Assembly: GCA_016169945.1 (NCBI GenBank)
Contig: JADLSH010000218.1
Location: 744,001-808,000 of the forward strand
DNA: 64,000 bases
Origin: Trachythela sp. YZ-2020
Lineage: Eukaryota; Cnidaria; Anthozoa; Malacalcyonacea; Clavulariidae
Direction of reading: 5' to 3'
Shown: piece by piece, positions 46,935 to 57,360 of the stretch
Numbering within the stretch: the stretch's first letter is position 1
How the letters are laid out: each line of letters starts with the position of its first letter
The notes under the pieces: model-generated
Database searches by the model: none
What the model was told of the DNA's origin: nothing
The model's input: only the letters and a program-made list of their open reading frames with translations
Position numbers and translations under genes: made by a program

Positions 46935-48396
46935 TCACTGCTGCAGATTGTAGTTAACATTAACATTTCCAATGGAACAACCGCTAAACAGAGAGCCAAA
47001 ATTCGGAAGATTCTCGAGCTGAACAGTGGACGATTGCGTAGTGAGAGTTGTTGTTGTACTTGCCGGCATTGAATCGGTCTGAAGACTTTCAACGGTACGC
47101 CTTCGCTGCACAGCAACATGTCGATCCGACTGACCAGCTTCGTTACCAAGAGCTTGAGACAAAACTTCACTGCAGCGCTTTAGCTGGGTTGTGGATGGTC
47201 TGCGATTGTAATGCTGCAAGGACTGCTCATTGCGATGGCCTGAAATTGACATGATGTGGCGGTTGGTTAAGCCAGCATTTGACCAAAGCGTGATTGAAGT
47301 GGCTCTTACACAGTGATTTGTGTAATTCTTGGATAAAGCAGCAGCTGCACTGATATCTTTCATCATATCGCCGAGTTTGTTGACACCAAGAGGGCGATTT
47401 TCAAACCACGTTTCATCGGCTGGTTTCCAGTTACGCTTCGGGTACTGAAATAGTGCTTCACAGGCAGGATTTAACTTGCTCATGTACAGCTTCAAGGCGC
47501 TGAATCCGTCGTTTTCCTCGTCTGTCTGATACATTCGACCCATATGTTGGTAATTTTCCGTATCATTTATACCTCCCGGGTGGTTTTTCGATGCTTCGCT
47601 GTGGGTCATCGTCGCGTACTCTTCACCGTTTGGGTCTTGTGCGAAGATGAAGCTCTGTCTTGTCAGGTTTCGTTGACCTTCGCGACCACGGCGACACCAA
47701 AACAACACCGTACTAAACCACACGTTTCGCAGCAGCCCAAGGGGATTTGAACAGTCAAATACGCCGCTGGTTTTGAGCTTTTGAAGATCTTCTGGCTCGA
47801 GTGGAGGTTTGTGTTGAACATTTTCCTTGCCACTTTGTTTCAGGGATTTTAGTTTCGCGTTGAGGACAACATTTGACCTTTTAAATTCTGGGTTTCCAGA
47901 TATTGTTGTACCTTTGTTGTGTGGCGGAGAGTTTAGGTATCTTTCCAAACCATACCGCAGACCGAGTAGAGTCGACTTGCTGTAGTCCTTCCCATCTCGG
48001 TTTTTAACTTCCGCATAAAACAATCGTAGATAGCTGTCTAACGTCGCGTTATTCATTTCGTGTAGCTCGGTTGTAATTTGTCGTACTTTGGCCCATTCTT
48101 AAGAAAATAATATTACTAATATATGTATGTGTTCATAAATTTGCTTTATTATTTTGCTTGTGAATGGAAAATGTTGTTATTAAATAAACTATCGTGTAAA
48201 CAAACCTACCTTTAAAAATGTTCACAGCGTAAATTGTTTTAATTTTTGTGCTTTGTGCTTGGGCATTTGAGACCAACTCGTCAACTTCTTCTTCTGTAGT
48301 TAGGGAAAACCTTCGTTCGCTGTTTTCGTTAATTTTTCTCTCGTTTAATATAATATTGTCAACTTCGCACGTAAAAGTATTTTCATTGTCCGACAT
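46935..48396 (-). CDS. Crypton-type tyrosine recombinase (KIAA1958/DUF3504-like)
   Basis: Exon 1 is 48396-48210 (start ATG in MSDNENTF) and exon 2 is 48097-46935. The intron has a GTAGGT donor and a TTTTCTTAAG acceptor; the joined codon gives VNIFKEWAKVRQ, a pattern shared by this family. The 449-residue product has no stop or frameshift. Catalytic residues of tyrosine recombinases are all visible: Arg at about 201 (FWCRRGREGQRNL), His324 and Arg327 (NHCVRATS), His350 (SISGHRNEQS) and Tyr359 (LQHYN). These enzymes cut and rejoin DNA through a covalent tyrosine link. Many animal homologues are domesticated and lack residues; this one keeps the full set, so activity is plausible. A Ser/Thr/Gln-rich tail follows the domain. 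Confidence 0.8.
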
Positions 48397-48505
48397 TTTT
48401 AAAAAGCCCCCGCGAAGCCATTTAAATTTTCCCGGGCAGGATTGTCTCATCCTGCACGGGCGTTGACCAATCAAATTGCGTGTTTCACTGTTGTTATTTT
48501 ATAAA

Positions 48506-49200
48506 GTGTAATACTACGATCATTGCTGACGCAGCGAGCGAGCCTGCAGCGAGCGAGCAAATCAGCTGTTCTAATTTATGTAATGGAGTCTGCAAAGCAA
48601 GATTCACTTCCTTGTTAACCACAATGCCTTGCTTGCAACCACAATGCCATAGAATAGGGATAGGACAATGCCTTGTTTGCGACCACAATGCCTTGCTGGC
48701 GACAACAATGCCTTGTTGGATTGAACCCTTGTGTTATAAATACGTGGCTGACCCGTGAATCTGTCTTATACATTATTCTACTGAGATTGCACAAGAGAGA
48801 AAGTGAGAAGACAATTATTTATCCATATTATTTTTATGCGATATACTAAATATCATAATAAATAAGTTATGAAGTACTTGCTCGAACATGCCTTGGCTGG
48901 CACTGTTTACAACTTTTTCTTGGTCTGTGTTGTTGTTTATACATTTCTTATTCGACCTGTTCTCCGTCGCTATTCTATTAACATTATTGTCAACATTAGC
49001 GTTTGTATCTTGTGCGCCTCCGTTGGTTCTCGTTGTCAGTTTGCCTAAACTTTAACCACGGACTTGCACGCCGTACACAAGTTAAGTATATTAAACTGCT
49101 ATCGCATTTTAAGACAAGTCGAAAAGTTCAAGATGGAGAGGATTTTAGCTTCGAGCCGAGCTCTAAGATGTAAGGATAGGTCCGAGTCGAGCGTAGTATA
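48506..49200. other. No gene; CAATGCCTTG-rich stretch
   Basis: At 48621-48720 the phrase ACAATGCCTTG recurs four to five times at spacings of roughly 24-27 bases. No other structure is recognised. Confidence 0.4.
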
Positions 49201-49204
49201 TATC

Positions 49205-50375
49205 TTCGAGCGGAGCCTACAATATAACTCAGAGCTTAGTATAAGGAAGATAAAGATAAGAAAGATAAGGTAGATAAAAAAGATAAGGTAGTTAAAGATA
49301 AGAAAGATAAAACCCATTCATCCCTCTAACTCTAACTCTAACCCTTTCTCTAACCCTATTCCTCCCTTAGACTATAGTCTATAACTATAGTCTATGACTA
49401 TAGTCTATGACTATAGTCTATGACTATAGTCTATGACTATAGTCTATGACTATAGTCTATGACTATAGCCTATATGACTATAGTCTATGACTATAGTCTA
49501 TGACTATAGTCTATGACTATAGTCTATGACTATAATCTATGACTATAGTCTATGACAATAGTTTATGACTATAGTCTATGACTATAGTCTATGACTATAG
49601 TCTATGACTATAGTCTATGACTATAGTCTATGACTATAGTCTATGACTATAGTCTATGATTATAATCTATGACTATAGTCTATGACTATAGTCTATGACT
49701 ATAGTCATAGACTATAGTCTATGACTATAGTCCATGACTATAGTCTATGACTATAGTCTATGACTATAGTCTATGACTATAGTCTATGACTATAGTCTAT
49801 GACTATAGTCTATGACCATAGTCTATGACTATAGTCTATGACTATAGTCTATGACTATAGTCTATGACTATAGTCTATGACTATAGTCTATGACTATAGT
49901 CTATGACTATAATCTATGACTATAGTCTATGACTATAGTCTATGACTATAATCTATGACTATAGTCTATGACTATAGTTTATGACTATAGTCTAAGACTA
50001 TAGTCTATGACTATAGTCTATGACTATGGTCTATGACTATGACTATAGTCTATTATAGGCTATAGTCCATAATTATGACTATAATCTATGACTATAGTCC
50101 ACGACTATGACTATGACTATGACTATGACTATAGACTATAACTATAGTCCATGACTATGGCCATAGTCTATGACTATAGTCATATACTATAATCTAAGGG
50201 AGGGATAGGGTTAGAGAAAGGGTTAGGGTTAGATGGATGAATGGGCTTTATCTTTCTTATCTTCCTTATCTTTATCTTCCCTATCTTGTTTATCTTCCGT
50301 ATTTTTAACTTCCTTATCTTTATCTTCCTTATACTAAGCTCGAAGTTATATTGTAGGTGTTACTCCGAGTTCGTT
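49205..50375. repeat. About 1.2-kb fold-back built around a 13-bp palindromic satellite
   Basis: The left flank (GGAGCCTACAATATAACTC; AAGATAAGAAAGATAAAACC; CATTCATCCCTCTAAC) is present inverted on the right (TTAGATGGATGAATGGG; CTTTATCTTTCTTATC; GTTATATTGTAGGTG). Between them lies the 49370-50190 array. The arms contain short CTAACCCTA/TAGGGTTAG runs like TTAGGG telomere sequence, but too few and mixed to be a telomere. Confidence 0.75.
49370..50190. repeat. 13-bp tandem array (GACTATAGTCTAT)n
   Basis: About 60 units of GACTATAGTCTAT with few substitutions. Each unit contains the perfect 10-base palindrome GACTATAGTC, so the array looks almost the same on both strands and can form cruciforms at any register. 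One point near 49708 reverses the phase (TATAGTCATAGACTATAG), and the right end is more degenerate. Confidence 0.95.
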
Positions 50376-50596
50376 TTGTAACTTTTTATTTACATTTAAT
50401 AATACTTTCTTATAAAACTTTCTACAAAGCGTGCAATGTTTTTCTACTCAACGACAAAAAGCGCAAGACAGTCGCGTGAGCCGTTTTTTGCATAACCACT
50501 GACTCAAGTCAGTCCCAGTCTCATTATTACTGTTTTTCTCACTGTTACATATGCTCCGCTCGAATATATATACTAAGCTCGGGCCGATATATATAT

Positions 50597-50736
50597 GTTA
50601 TTTACCGGTTGCGAGGTCCGGATGAGAAAAACTGTGCCCGAGGTCTTGAAAACGGCCCGAGCCCGGAGGGCGAGGGACGTTTTCAAGACCGAGGGCACAG
50701 TTTTTCTCATCCGGACCGAAGCTGCCGGTAAATAAC
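50597..50736. mobile_element. 140-bp near-perfect hairpin MITE
   Basis: GTTATTTACCGG with TCCGGATGAGAAAAACTGTG and CCCGAGGTCTTGAAAACG pairs with the inverse sequence ending CCGGTAAATAAC. The central loop is GC-rich (GGCCCGAGCCCGGAGGGCGAG). Confidence 0.8.
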
Positions 50737-51610
50737 GTGTTTATTTTTTATCATAGGTAAAATGTAAGAATTTATTAAAATTGAAAATTCCAGTGTAGCG
50801 AAATAATTTGAGATCAGTGCAATTGTGAATTCAAAGTGAGGCTGACAAAACTTGAACGTTAAAAGAAAACACGAAGACGAAAACTCAAGAAAACTGGCAA
50901 GAAACTCACAAAAAACCATAGTTTCTGTAAAAATGTACACGATATTTTTAAATATGGCAGTAGAAAAGCATAGGAATGAAAGGTTTTGGCCTGGTTTTCC
51001 GGTATTCCGTGTTTCTTCGACAAGGATATCTTCCTGTTTACTTGCTTTGGCCATAGAAAACTCATAAAGTGAATCATGCAGTGAATTCATGTGTTTTGAC
51101 TTCGATCAACGCTTTCTACTAAAACTGGACAATGAACAAGGTATGCAGTAATTCTTTTCTGGTCATTTCACGATAAAAAAACATATAGCCTCAACTTTGT
51201 TTGCCAAGGGCCACGGCTTTAATTTTTTTTGTTTACAATATGTATACGAAAAGTACTTTAACAAATGGGCAGAAAAATCATGTTTTCACTACAGTTGGTC
51301 CATATTTTTAAGTTTTATGTATGGAGAAAAGTTTTTTCTTGTATGATATCTGTTTAAACTGTATTTTTTTAACTTTAATGTGGCCAAATACTGAAATACA
51401 TGAGCAATAAAACAAATGTAGTAGTTTTAATACACGAGCATTTAAAACAAATGTATTAGTTTTCTCGACTCATCGTGCTTAGTATGAAGCCTTTGGAGTT
51501 GATGCAATTCATTTTTGTACTCTAACTATCGTTAGGCTAGCTTTTTGAACTTTTTGGGTAGATTTTTTAATCTAAAAATTGTTTCACTCCTGTGTTTTGT
51601 CGCGTAATCC

Positions 51611-51673
51611 AGAGCGGGCCGGATGAGTTTCAGAGCGGGCCGGATGAGTTTCAGAGCGGGCCGGATGCAAAAA
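51611..51673. repeat. 21-bp tandem repeat, three copies
   Basis: AGAGCGGGCCGGATGAGTTTC is repeated two and a half times. It is followed by a partial inverse (ATCCGGACCGCTCTGAAAC), making a small hairpin. Confidence 0.75.
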
Positions 51674-51870
51674 TCCGGACCGCTCTGAAACGCTCGCCAG
51701 CCAATCAGATTGCTTTATTTTCATAGATAAAAAATAAATGCTAATTAAGCTCGGTATATCCGAGATATGCTTGCTCGATATGGGTTAAATAAATGTAAAG
51801 TTATGGTTCAAAGGTGAAAAAGCTACGAGGTTGACTCGAACAATATACATACACCCAAGCGAGTGATAGA

Positions 51871-52107
51871 GTTTAAGAATCATATGCTCTTAGAAGCAGA
51901 CTCAGAGCAGACCTTATTTACTTTGTTAAAAATATATCTAATTGGGTAGACTTTTCAGATTGGAGACCTAAAGATTTAGCAATGATGACGCCAGAGCAAC
52001 GAGAAGGTTACAAACAAAGACTACTTCACGAGAGACCAAAATATATTCCTATGAAAGCTGAAGATATTGTAAGATTATCACCCGAAGGCAGACAAAAATA
52101 CTCATGA
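51871..52107 (+). pseudogene. Unrecognised coding relic (about 78 codons)
   Basis: An open frame without a convincing start reads SYALRSRLRADLIYF, then SDWRPKDLAMMTPEQREGYK, KYIPMKAEDIVRL and SPEGRQKYS before TGA. Codon usage and amino-acid composition look protein-like, and the downstream continuation (ELFKDTKDA) remains readable past the stop. A shorter echo of the start (YSLRSRPY) follows at about 52145. I do not recognise the family. It may be an orphan exon, or the remains of a repeat-containing protein. Confidence 0.35.
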
Positions 52108-52377
52108 GAACTCTTTAAAGACACAAAAGACGCCTGAACGATATTCTCTTAGGAGCAGACCTTACTAACGCTGTAAAATAAATTTTAATCAGTAAATGTG
52201 TTTTTAAAATGAATCCTGTGTGTGCTGTATGTACATTGCACAATATTTCCCCTTCCTATAATTATATATTCTCAATTTATTCAAATTTTTAAGCTAGGGT
52301 ACTCGTAATTACCTAAATATTTATATACAATGTTTGTAAATCAAGCCTTAGCCAATACGTACTTTTTACAAAAAATT

Positions 52378-52450
52378 TCCGTCGAGCAGGGTTTGAACCT
52401 ACGACCTAGTGATCTACAGTGACTCGCTCTATCAACTGAGCTACCGACGG
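52378..52450 (-). tRNA. tRNA-Tyr (GTA), intronless, one anticodon-stem mismatch
   Basis: The 73-base minus-strand sequence folds as a cloverleaf. The acceptor pairs CCGTCGG with TCGACGG (one G-T). The D arm is GCTC/GAGC, the anticodon loop is CTGTAGA, and the T arm is GTAGG-TTCAAAC-CCTGC. The B box GGTTCAAACCC matches the consensus. A TTTTTT run four bases past the end can terminate Pol III. The anticodon stem has one C-C mismatch, and most animal tRNA-Tyr genes have an intron that is absent here, so a pseudogene or SINE source is possible. Confidence 0.6.
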
Positions 52451-54585
52451 TTTGACGGCCCTGTGAGAGAGTCGAACTCTCGTTAACTTAAAGCTTATAG
52501 GTAGCAGTCTAACACTAGTCAGCGAAATAATCTTACATACTACCGTCTTTAATGCGGTCCATCTGTCCGCCACCAGTGCCATCAGTTGACCTGCATCTAA
52601 GGACGAAAGCGGACTGATAGCCTCATTAATATCATTATCGAGACGTAAACATAAGCAAAATCGCTGATTCCTACTAGTTGCCGCTTCTGAATTTGCATGC
52701 TTAGGCAAAATACTTGGTTGTTATTGGTTGTGACTTAACGGGACTAAATCCTGAATAAATTGAATGTCGAACATGCATGTCTGTTGTGCATCATGTTAAA
52801 GCGGGTCTTTCAAACTTATAGCTCGATAGATCGTAGAGAATAGTTATACTCGTATACGCAAATATTTATCGTGGCAAGATTCGAAGAGAAGATGCGTTCC
52901 CCACGCTCTTCTCAGATATAGAATGAAGTGTGACTGAATGACTTTGTGTATACAATTTATTAGTTTCTGTTTTGTAGTAATCAGGTCACAAGGGAATTCA
53001 TACATATCGTAAATTCGTAATATTCTTTACATGAATAGGGCAATGTACATTGTACAATGAAGTGGAAATATTTCATCTATGAAAATCATTTGCATTTAAT
53101 AATTGCTTTACTGGCTATAATACTGCCATTAGATTGCATAGTTAATATACTGACAATGTCATTGCATATAATATTTAAAGGCACAAGAACGGTGTAATAT
53201 TTGTAGACTAGCTGGCAATAATACAATTTGGCTTAAAATATCTGTCAATAGGAGATTTTTGCACTTAAACGACTCTAAAAGGAAAAAGCAGTTGTGTTTC
53301 GGTTATTTTCTGTTTGGTTGCAAATGCACGCAATTTACCGTTATGTAGTCGCTCATACGGCTTTGACAGGCTACCAATGTAGGCATAACTCTTCAATACA
53401 TGCATGTAAAGTTGTGTTTCCCCATGTATAACACTTAGTGAAACCCACCTACAATAACAGATTGTGCATTTGGATGCATAAACAGCCATGCCGTACCGAA
53501 AATGCATGGCACACACAATCCGGGCAAAACACTACTGTTCCAAGTTATTATATATTTACTATATATAGTTATACTCCGGCCAACCTCGTTCCCAGCTAGA
53601 TACTCGCTTTCTGTGCACCTATAATACCGACCCGGGAATGGAATTTGCAGAGGCAAGCAATAATTTGATTTTCGTCCATATCATAACAAATACTCTGCAT
53701 ACATAAGTTGCTTTTAGGTCGCTTTAGGTCGTATTAGCATATATTCTCTAACATAACCAATCAGATCTTGGATTTTGACGAAAGAACATTGCATAAATGA
53801 ATATAAGTCCGCTTTCGTCATGCAGGTCAACTAGTACAACTTTAAAGTACCTTTGTATTTATATACGTCACACTATAAGATCACGTAATGTTACGGTGCA
53901 AAGCTACATACCCTACAATGTTTGTAGACCCTATATGTTTCTAAATCTCGCTTGTATAGACTTTACTAAATAAACGCTTGAAACTTTGTAAGGTTTAAAT
54001 CCCTGTAAGAACTATGTCTATCTTTTTATTCAGTGGCTATTTTGGTCGATTCAGAAAGCCGCTTATTTCGCATAAGGCAATACTAGGTCAAACTTCGCTA
54101 TATTGGTCAACTCAGAAAGCCGTTTGTTTCGCATAAGGCAATGATAGGTTAAGCGTCGCTATATTGGTTGTCTAAGAGACACTTCACTAGATACGAATTT
54201 CATGGATTTTCCGATTTACCGACTCAGAAAGCCGCTTGTTTCGTATAAGGCAATAATAGTTTACTAGGTTAAGCGTCGCTACATTTGTTGCCTAAGCCGT
54301 TTCGTATAAGGTGATATTAGATACTAGGATATATTTACGGAGTTTATAAATCGAAATGTTTATTACGATAACAAAGACATATTTCTGCACATAAAATATG
54401 CTGAACTCAGCAAATTTATTGTTTGTTCGCCCAAACTTGCCTGGTTCCGTTACGTAATATTAATGAGAGGTCTCAAAGAAGTAGGACCGAATTGTAGAAT
54501 AATTATGCAAATGAAGTGCTCCATCCCCTTGCTCACCCCTCATATTATTATTTTATTTATTATTTAAAAATTATTTAAACACGGT
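52451..54585. other. No gene; degenerate tandem repeat at 54040-54325
   Basis: Immediately upstream of the tRNA a T-arm-like segment (GAGAGTTCGACTCTC on the minus strand) is present without the rest of a tRNA. At 54040-54325 a degenerate 65-100 base unit (ACTCAGAAAGCCGCTTGTTT, CGCATAAGGCAAT, AAGCGTCGCTATATTGG) occurs about four times. No coding signal is recognised. Confidence 0.45.
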
Positions 54586-55545
54586 ACTGCACGCGCGCAA
54601 TGCATGACGGTAGTTGATTATCAAAATCAATTTTAGTTGTCTTGGCGAAGTGTTCAGGAGCATTTTGTTCTGAAGGAAATTTTATCGATTTTTAGCCCTT
54701 TTTACTTAACTAAAGAGATACTAACAGTGTCTTAGGAAAAATACAACTCCTAGCTATAAATAGACGGAATGACAAAGACATCAGGGATCATTTTAGCGAC
54801 AAAAACAGCCTTTCAATCAGCAAGGAGCGAGCAGTTTGTTTGACGAAAATGGCGTTCGAATCTAGGCTCCTTGTAGTTTCAAGCGGTGAGTTATTTCATT
54901 GTGAAGCGATCAAAAGTCTATTTTGATTTGTAGATAATCCCCTATTTTGTGTCTTTCAATATGACCAATTTTAGTATCGTTTGCACACTTCTTCGTTCAT
55001 TAAAGTTCATTGAACATGGCATGCGCTTTTAACTTTTCGGCCATCATTCGATACATATCTAGGCTTGCTTGAGGCTGTTTGGCTTTGCCCGTTTTGGAGC
55101 GAAAAATATAAACATTTGCAGCCAATGTTGCAGTTTCAGTCTACGCTTTCATAATATTTTCGCTTGTTGGGTAGTTTTGCTTGTTTTTGTCCTGGAAACC
55201 TTTGTAGAAGTCTTGGTTTTTATCTTCCCGTATTTGCCAGCATAAAAGTAGGTCCTAAATTTATTCTAAAATTCTAAAATATATTTATTATTGCTCACAA
55301 ACCTTCGGTATAAACCCGTTTTTGTGGACAAGTTTTGTATTAAATTGTAGGCTTAGCTGAATATTTTAAATTCAATAATTTATAGATAAAAAATTTAGCT
55401 AAATTTTAGGTAGAACGTTTTAAATTAATTGAAGGAATAATAAATAGTAGTTAAATTATATCTTTTAATACATAAATATTAGTTACTGAGGTTTAATTTA
55501 AAATATATCTGGCAAAATGGGAGATGAGCCTAGCACCTCAAAGAA
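54586..55545. repeat. Left terminal inverted repeat of the ISL2EU-type element
   Basis: Includes the outer terminus, a short candidate 5' exon (ATG at 54849 to a GTGAGT donor at 54886), AT-rich presumed promoter sequence, and the first 14 or so codons of the YqaJ gene (MGDEPSTSKNVGNI). The candidate exon ends in phase 1 and could join in frame within the GAT of that sequence, but no good acceptor tract is present. Confidence 0.75.
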
Positions 55546-57106
55546 TGTAGGCAATATTCAACCATGGACTAGGGATCTCAAGTTACTACCTCTATTCACG
55601 CACAATAAACTTGAAAAACGCTTCGGCATGGATTCTCAACAAAAACCATCCAGCACTAAAAAAGATGACAAGTTAGGCTATCGCCTGCTTAAAGAAGGGT
55701 ATATTAGCAATGTTCAAGCAAAGTCTAATGTTCCAAACAGTGCAAGTGGAAAATCATTCATATTAAAAGCAATAGTGCATTCATCAATGAAAAAGTTGAG
55801 TTATGCTGTTTATGTACACCTAAACCAAGTAACTGGTGATGTTGTTCATGGTCGTTGTTCATGTAAAGCAGGAAAGGGAGGCCGATGTAAACATGTTGCT
55901 GCTATGTTACATCAAATTATTGATTATAAGAAATTAGAACTGTCAGAAGTCCCTGACGTTTGTACATGCACCCAGGTCTTACAACAATGGAATGTACCTC
56001 ACGGGGAAGTGTCTGATGACACTGTCCTTTTTGAAGATATAGCATTTAAAAAATCATCCTATATAAAAGATACTAGTAGTAAGCGAAAACATAGAAATGA
56101 ACGTAATATTGACTTTAATCCAACACCACCCGATGGAACTGTAACTCAGAATGACATTAAAACATTGGTAAACAGTTTACAATGTAAAGAAAAGGCTGAT
56201 TTTAGGCACACGCGAAGCAACCCTCAATTTGTTCTATATGTCCGTGGCCGACGCTGAATTAAAGTCTCCTGAATATTTAAGTAATGTTTTGCAGTCTAAC
56301 AATTTCCAACCAGTTCTTTTTGAAGAAATACACAGCAAGCTTCCTTCAAAGAAATGTCGCACTGAACAAGCTCCATGCCATGTAAATGACTGCCGTGTTC
56401 GAGATCAAACACTGGAACATTTAAAATATAAAAACATTAATTTGGAAAATGTCCCTTCAGAAAAAGCAGCACATGCTGCTAGTTTAGAAGTAACTCATGA
56501 CCAGTTTCTGGAAATTGAGAGAAACACACGGGGACAGGATGCTTGTGATAGGTGGTACAATGAGAGAAAAAACCGCATCACTGCATCAAATTTTGGATTG
56601 GTGATAAAAAGGAGAAAATCTATTCACCCAAAATCATTACTTAAAACATTAACAAACAGCACAGAGTCAGTAAAACAAAATGAAACTGTGTCATTGAAGC
56701 AGTATGTTTCACACAAACAAAACTGTGTAAATGTCTGTGCATTATGTGACTTTGTTGTCGACAAAACATCACCTTGGTTAGGGGCCAGCCCAGATTTTCT
56801 TGTTCATGATGCAAGTGAAACCAGTTCAGCTATCGGACTTGGAGAAATCAAATGCCCATATTCAAAGCGAGATAATTCTATAGAAGAAGCATGTGAAGAC
56901 AAAAATTTTTTCCTTTTTAAAGTTGATCAATTGATGGCAAAATTCAGTTAAAAAGGAACCATAATTACTATTACCAAGTGCAAGGCAGCATGGCCACACT
57001 TGAGCTTAAGTGGTCAGATTTTGTTGTTTACACAAAAAGTGACCTGTATGTTGAACGAATTTACTTTATGAGGAACTTTGGGAGAAAACCATGTTGCCAG
57101 AGTTAA
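55517..57106 (+). pseudogene. SWIM zinc finger plus YqaJ-like exonuclease (ISL2EU second protein)
   Basis: The start is ATG 55517, inside the TIR. Around residue 115 a SWIM finger reads GRCSCKAGKGGRCKHVAAML (C-x-C, C-x-H). A one-base shift at about 56235 leads to the YqaJ-like nuclease domain: RWYNERKNRITASNFGLV, WLGASPDFLV and GLGEIKCPYSK, corresponding to the family's catalytic SPD and E-x-K positions. A second shift at about 56930 precedes HNYYYQVQGSMATLELKWSD and the C-terminal strand, ending at TAA 57104. YqaJ proteins are phage-type recombination exonucleases; in ISL2EU the partner is thought to help process transposon ends. The two shifts make this a pseudogene as read. Confidence 0.75.
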
Positions 57107-57360
57107 CAGATTTTTATTTTATGTATCTGTTTTCATAAATAAAATATGAATAAAAACAATCAATTCTCTATTATGTATCGACTAAGAAATTATGGTGTAT
57201 ATTACTTAAACTGGCATAAGTTGTTATTTTCAAACTAAATCAGCACTGAAAAAGAATGCCTACTATAGGCTACTAACACACTTAAATCATATTAACATCA
57301 AGCAGTGTTAACAATTCTTGAAAACGTGAAATTTCTTCAATTAAGTTACTACGAATTAAG

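Larger units (their letters stand above)
46521..48505 (-). mobile_element. Crypton-like element with terminal hairpin (about 2.0 kb, autonomous)
   Basis: The boundaries come from comparison with a deleted relative at 60798-61328. Both share one end TAAAGGAATACCG (inverted as CGGTATTCCTTTA) and the other end TTTATAAAATAAC. Both also share a large hairpin next to the 3' end of the gene and the first exon with its upstream GC-rich leader. The element contains one two-exon recombinase gene reading towards the hairpin. Cryptons normally lack terminal repeats, so the hairpin is a notable addition. Confidence 0.6.

Noticed and set aside
49370..50190. CRISPR array
   Set aside because: A 13-bp uninterrupted tandem unit without spacers in a eukaryotic context is a satellite, not a repeat-spacer array.
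49320..50235. Internal telomere or chromosome end
   Set aside because: Only two or three TTAGGG-like units occur per arm, mixed with CTAACT variants and in inverted orientation.
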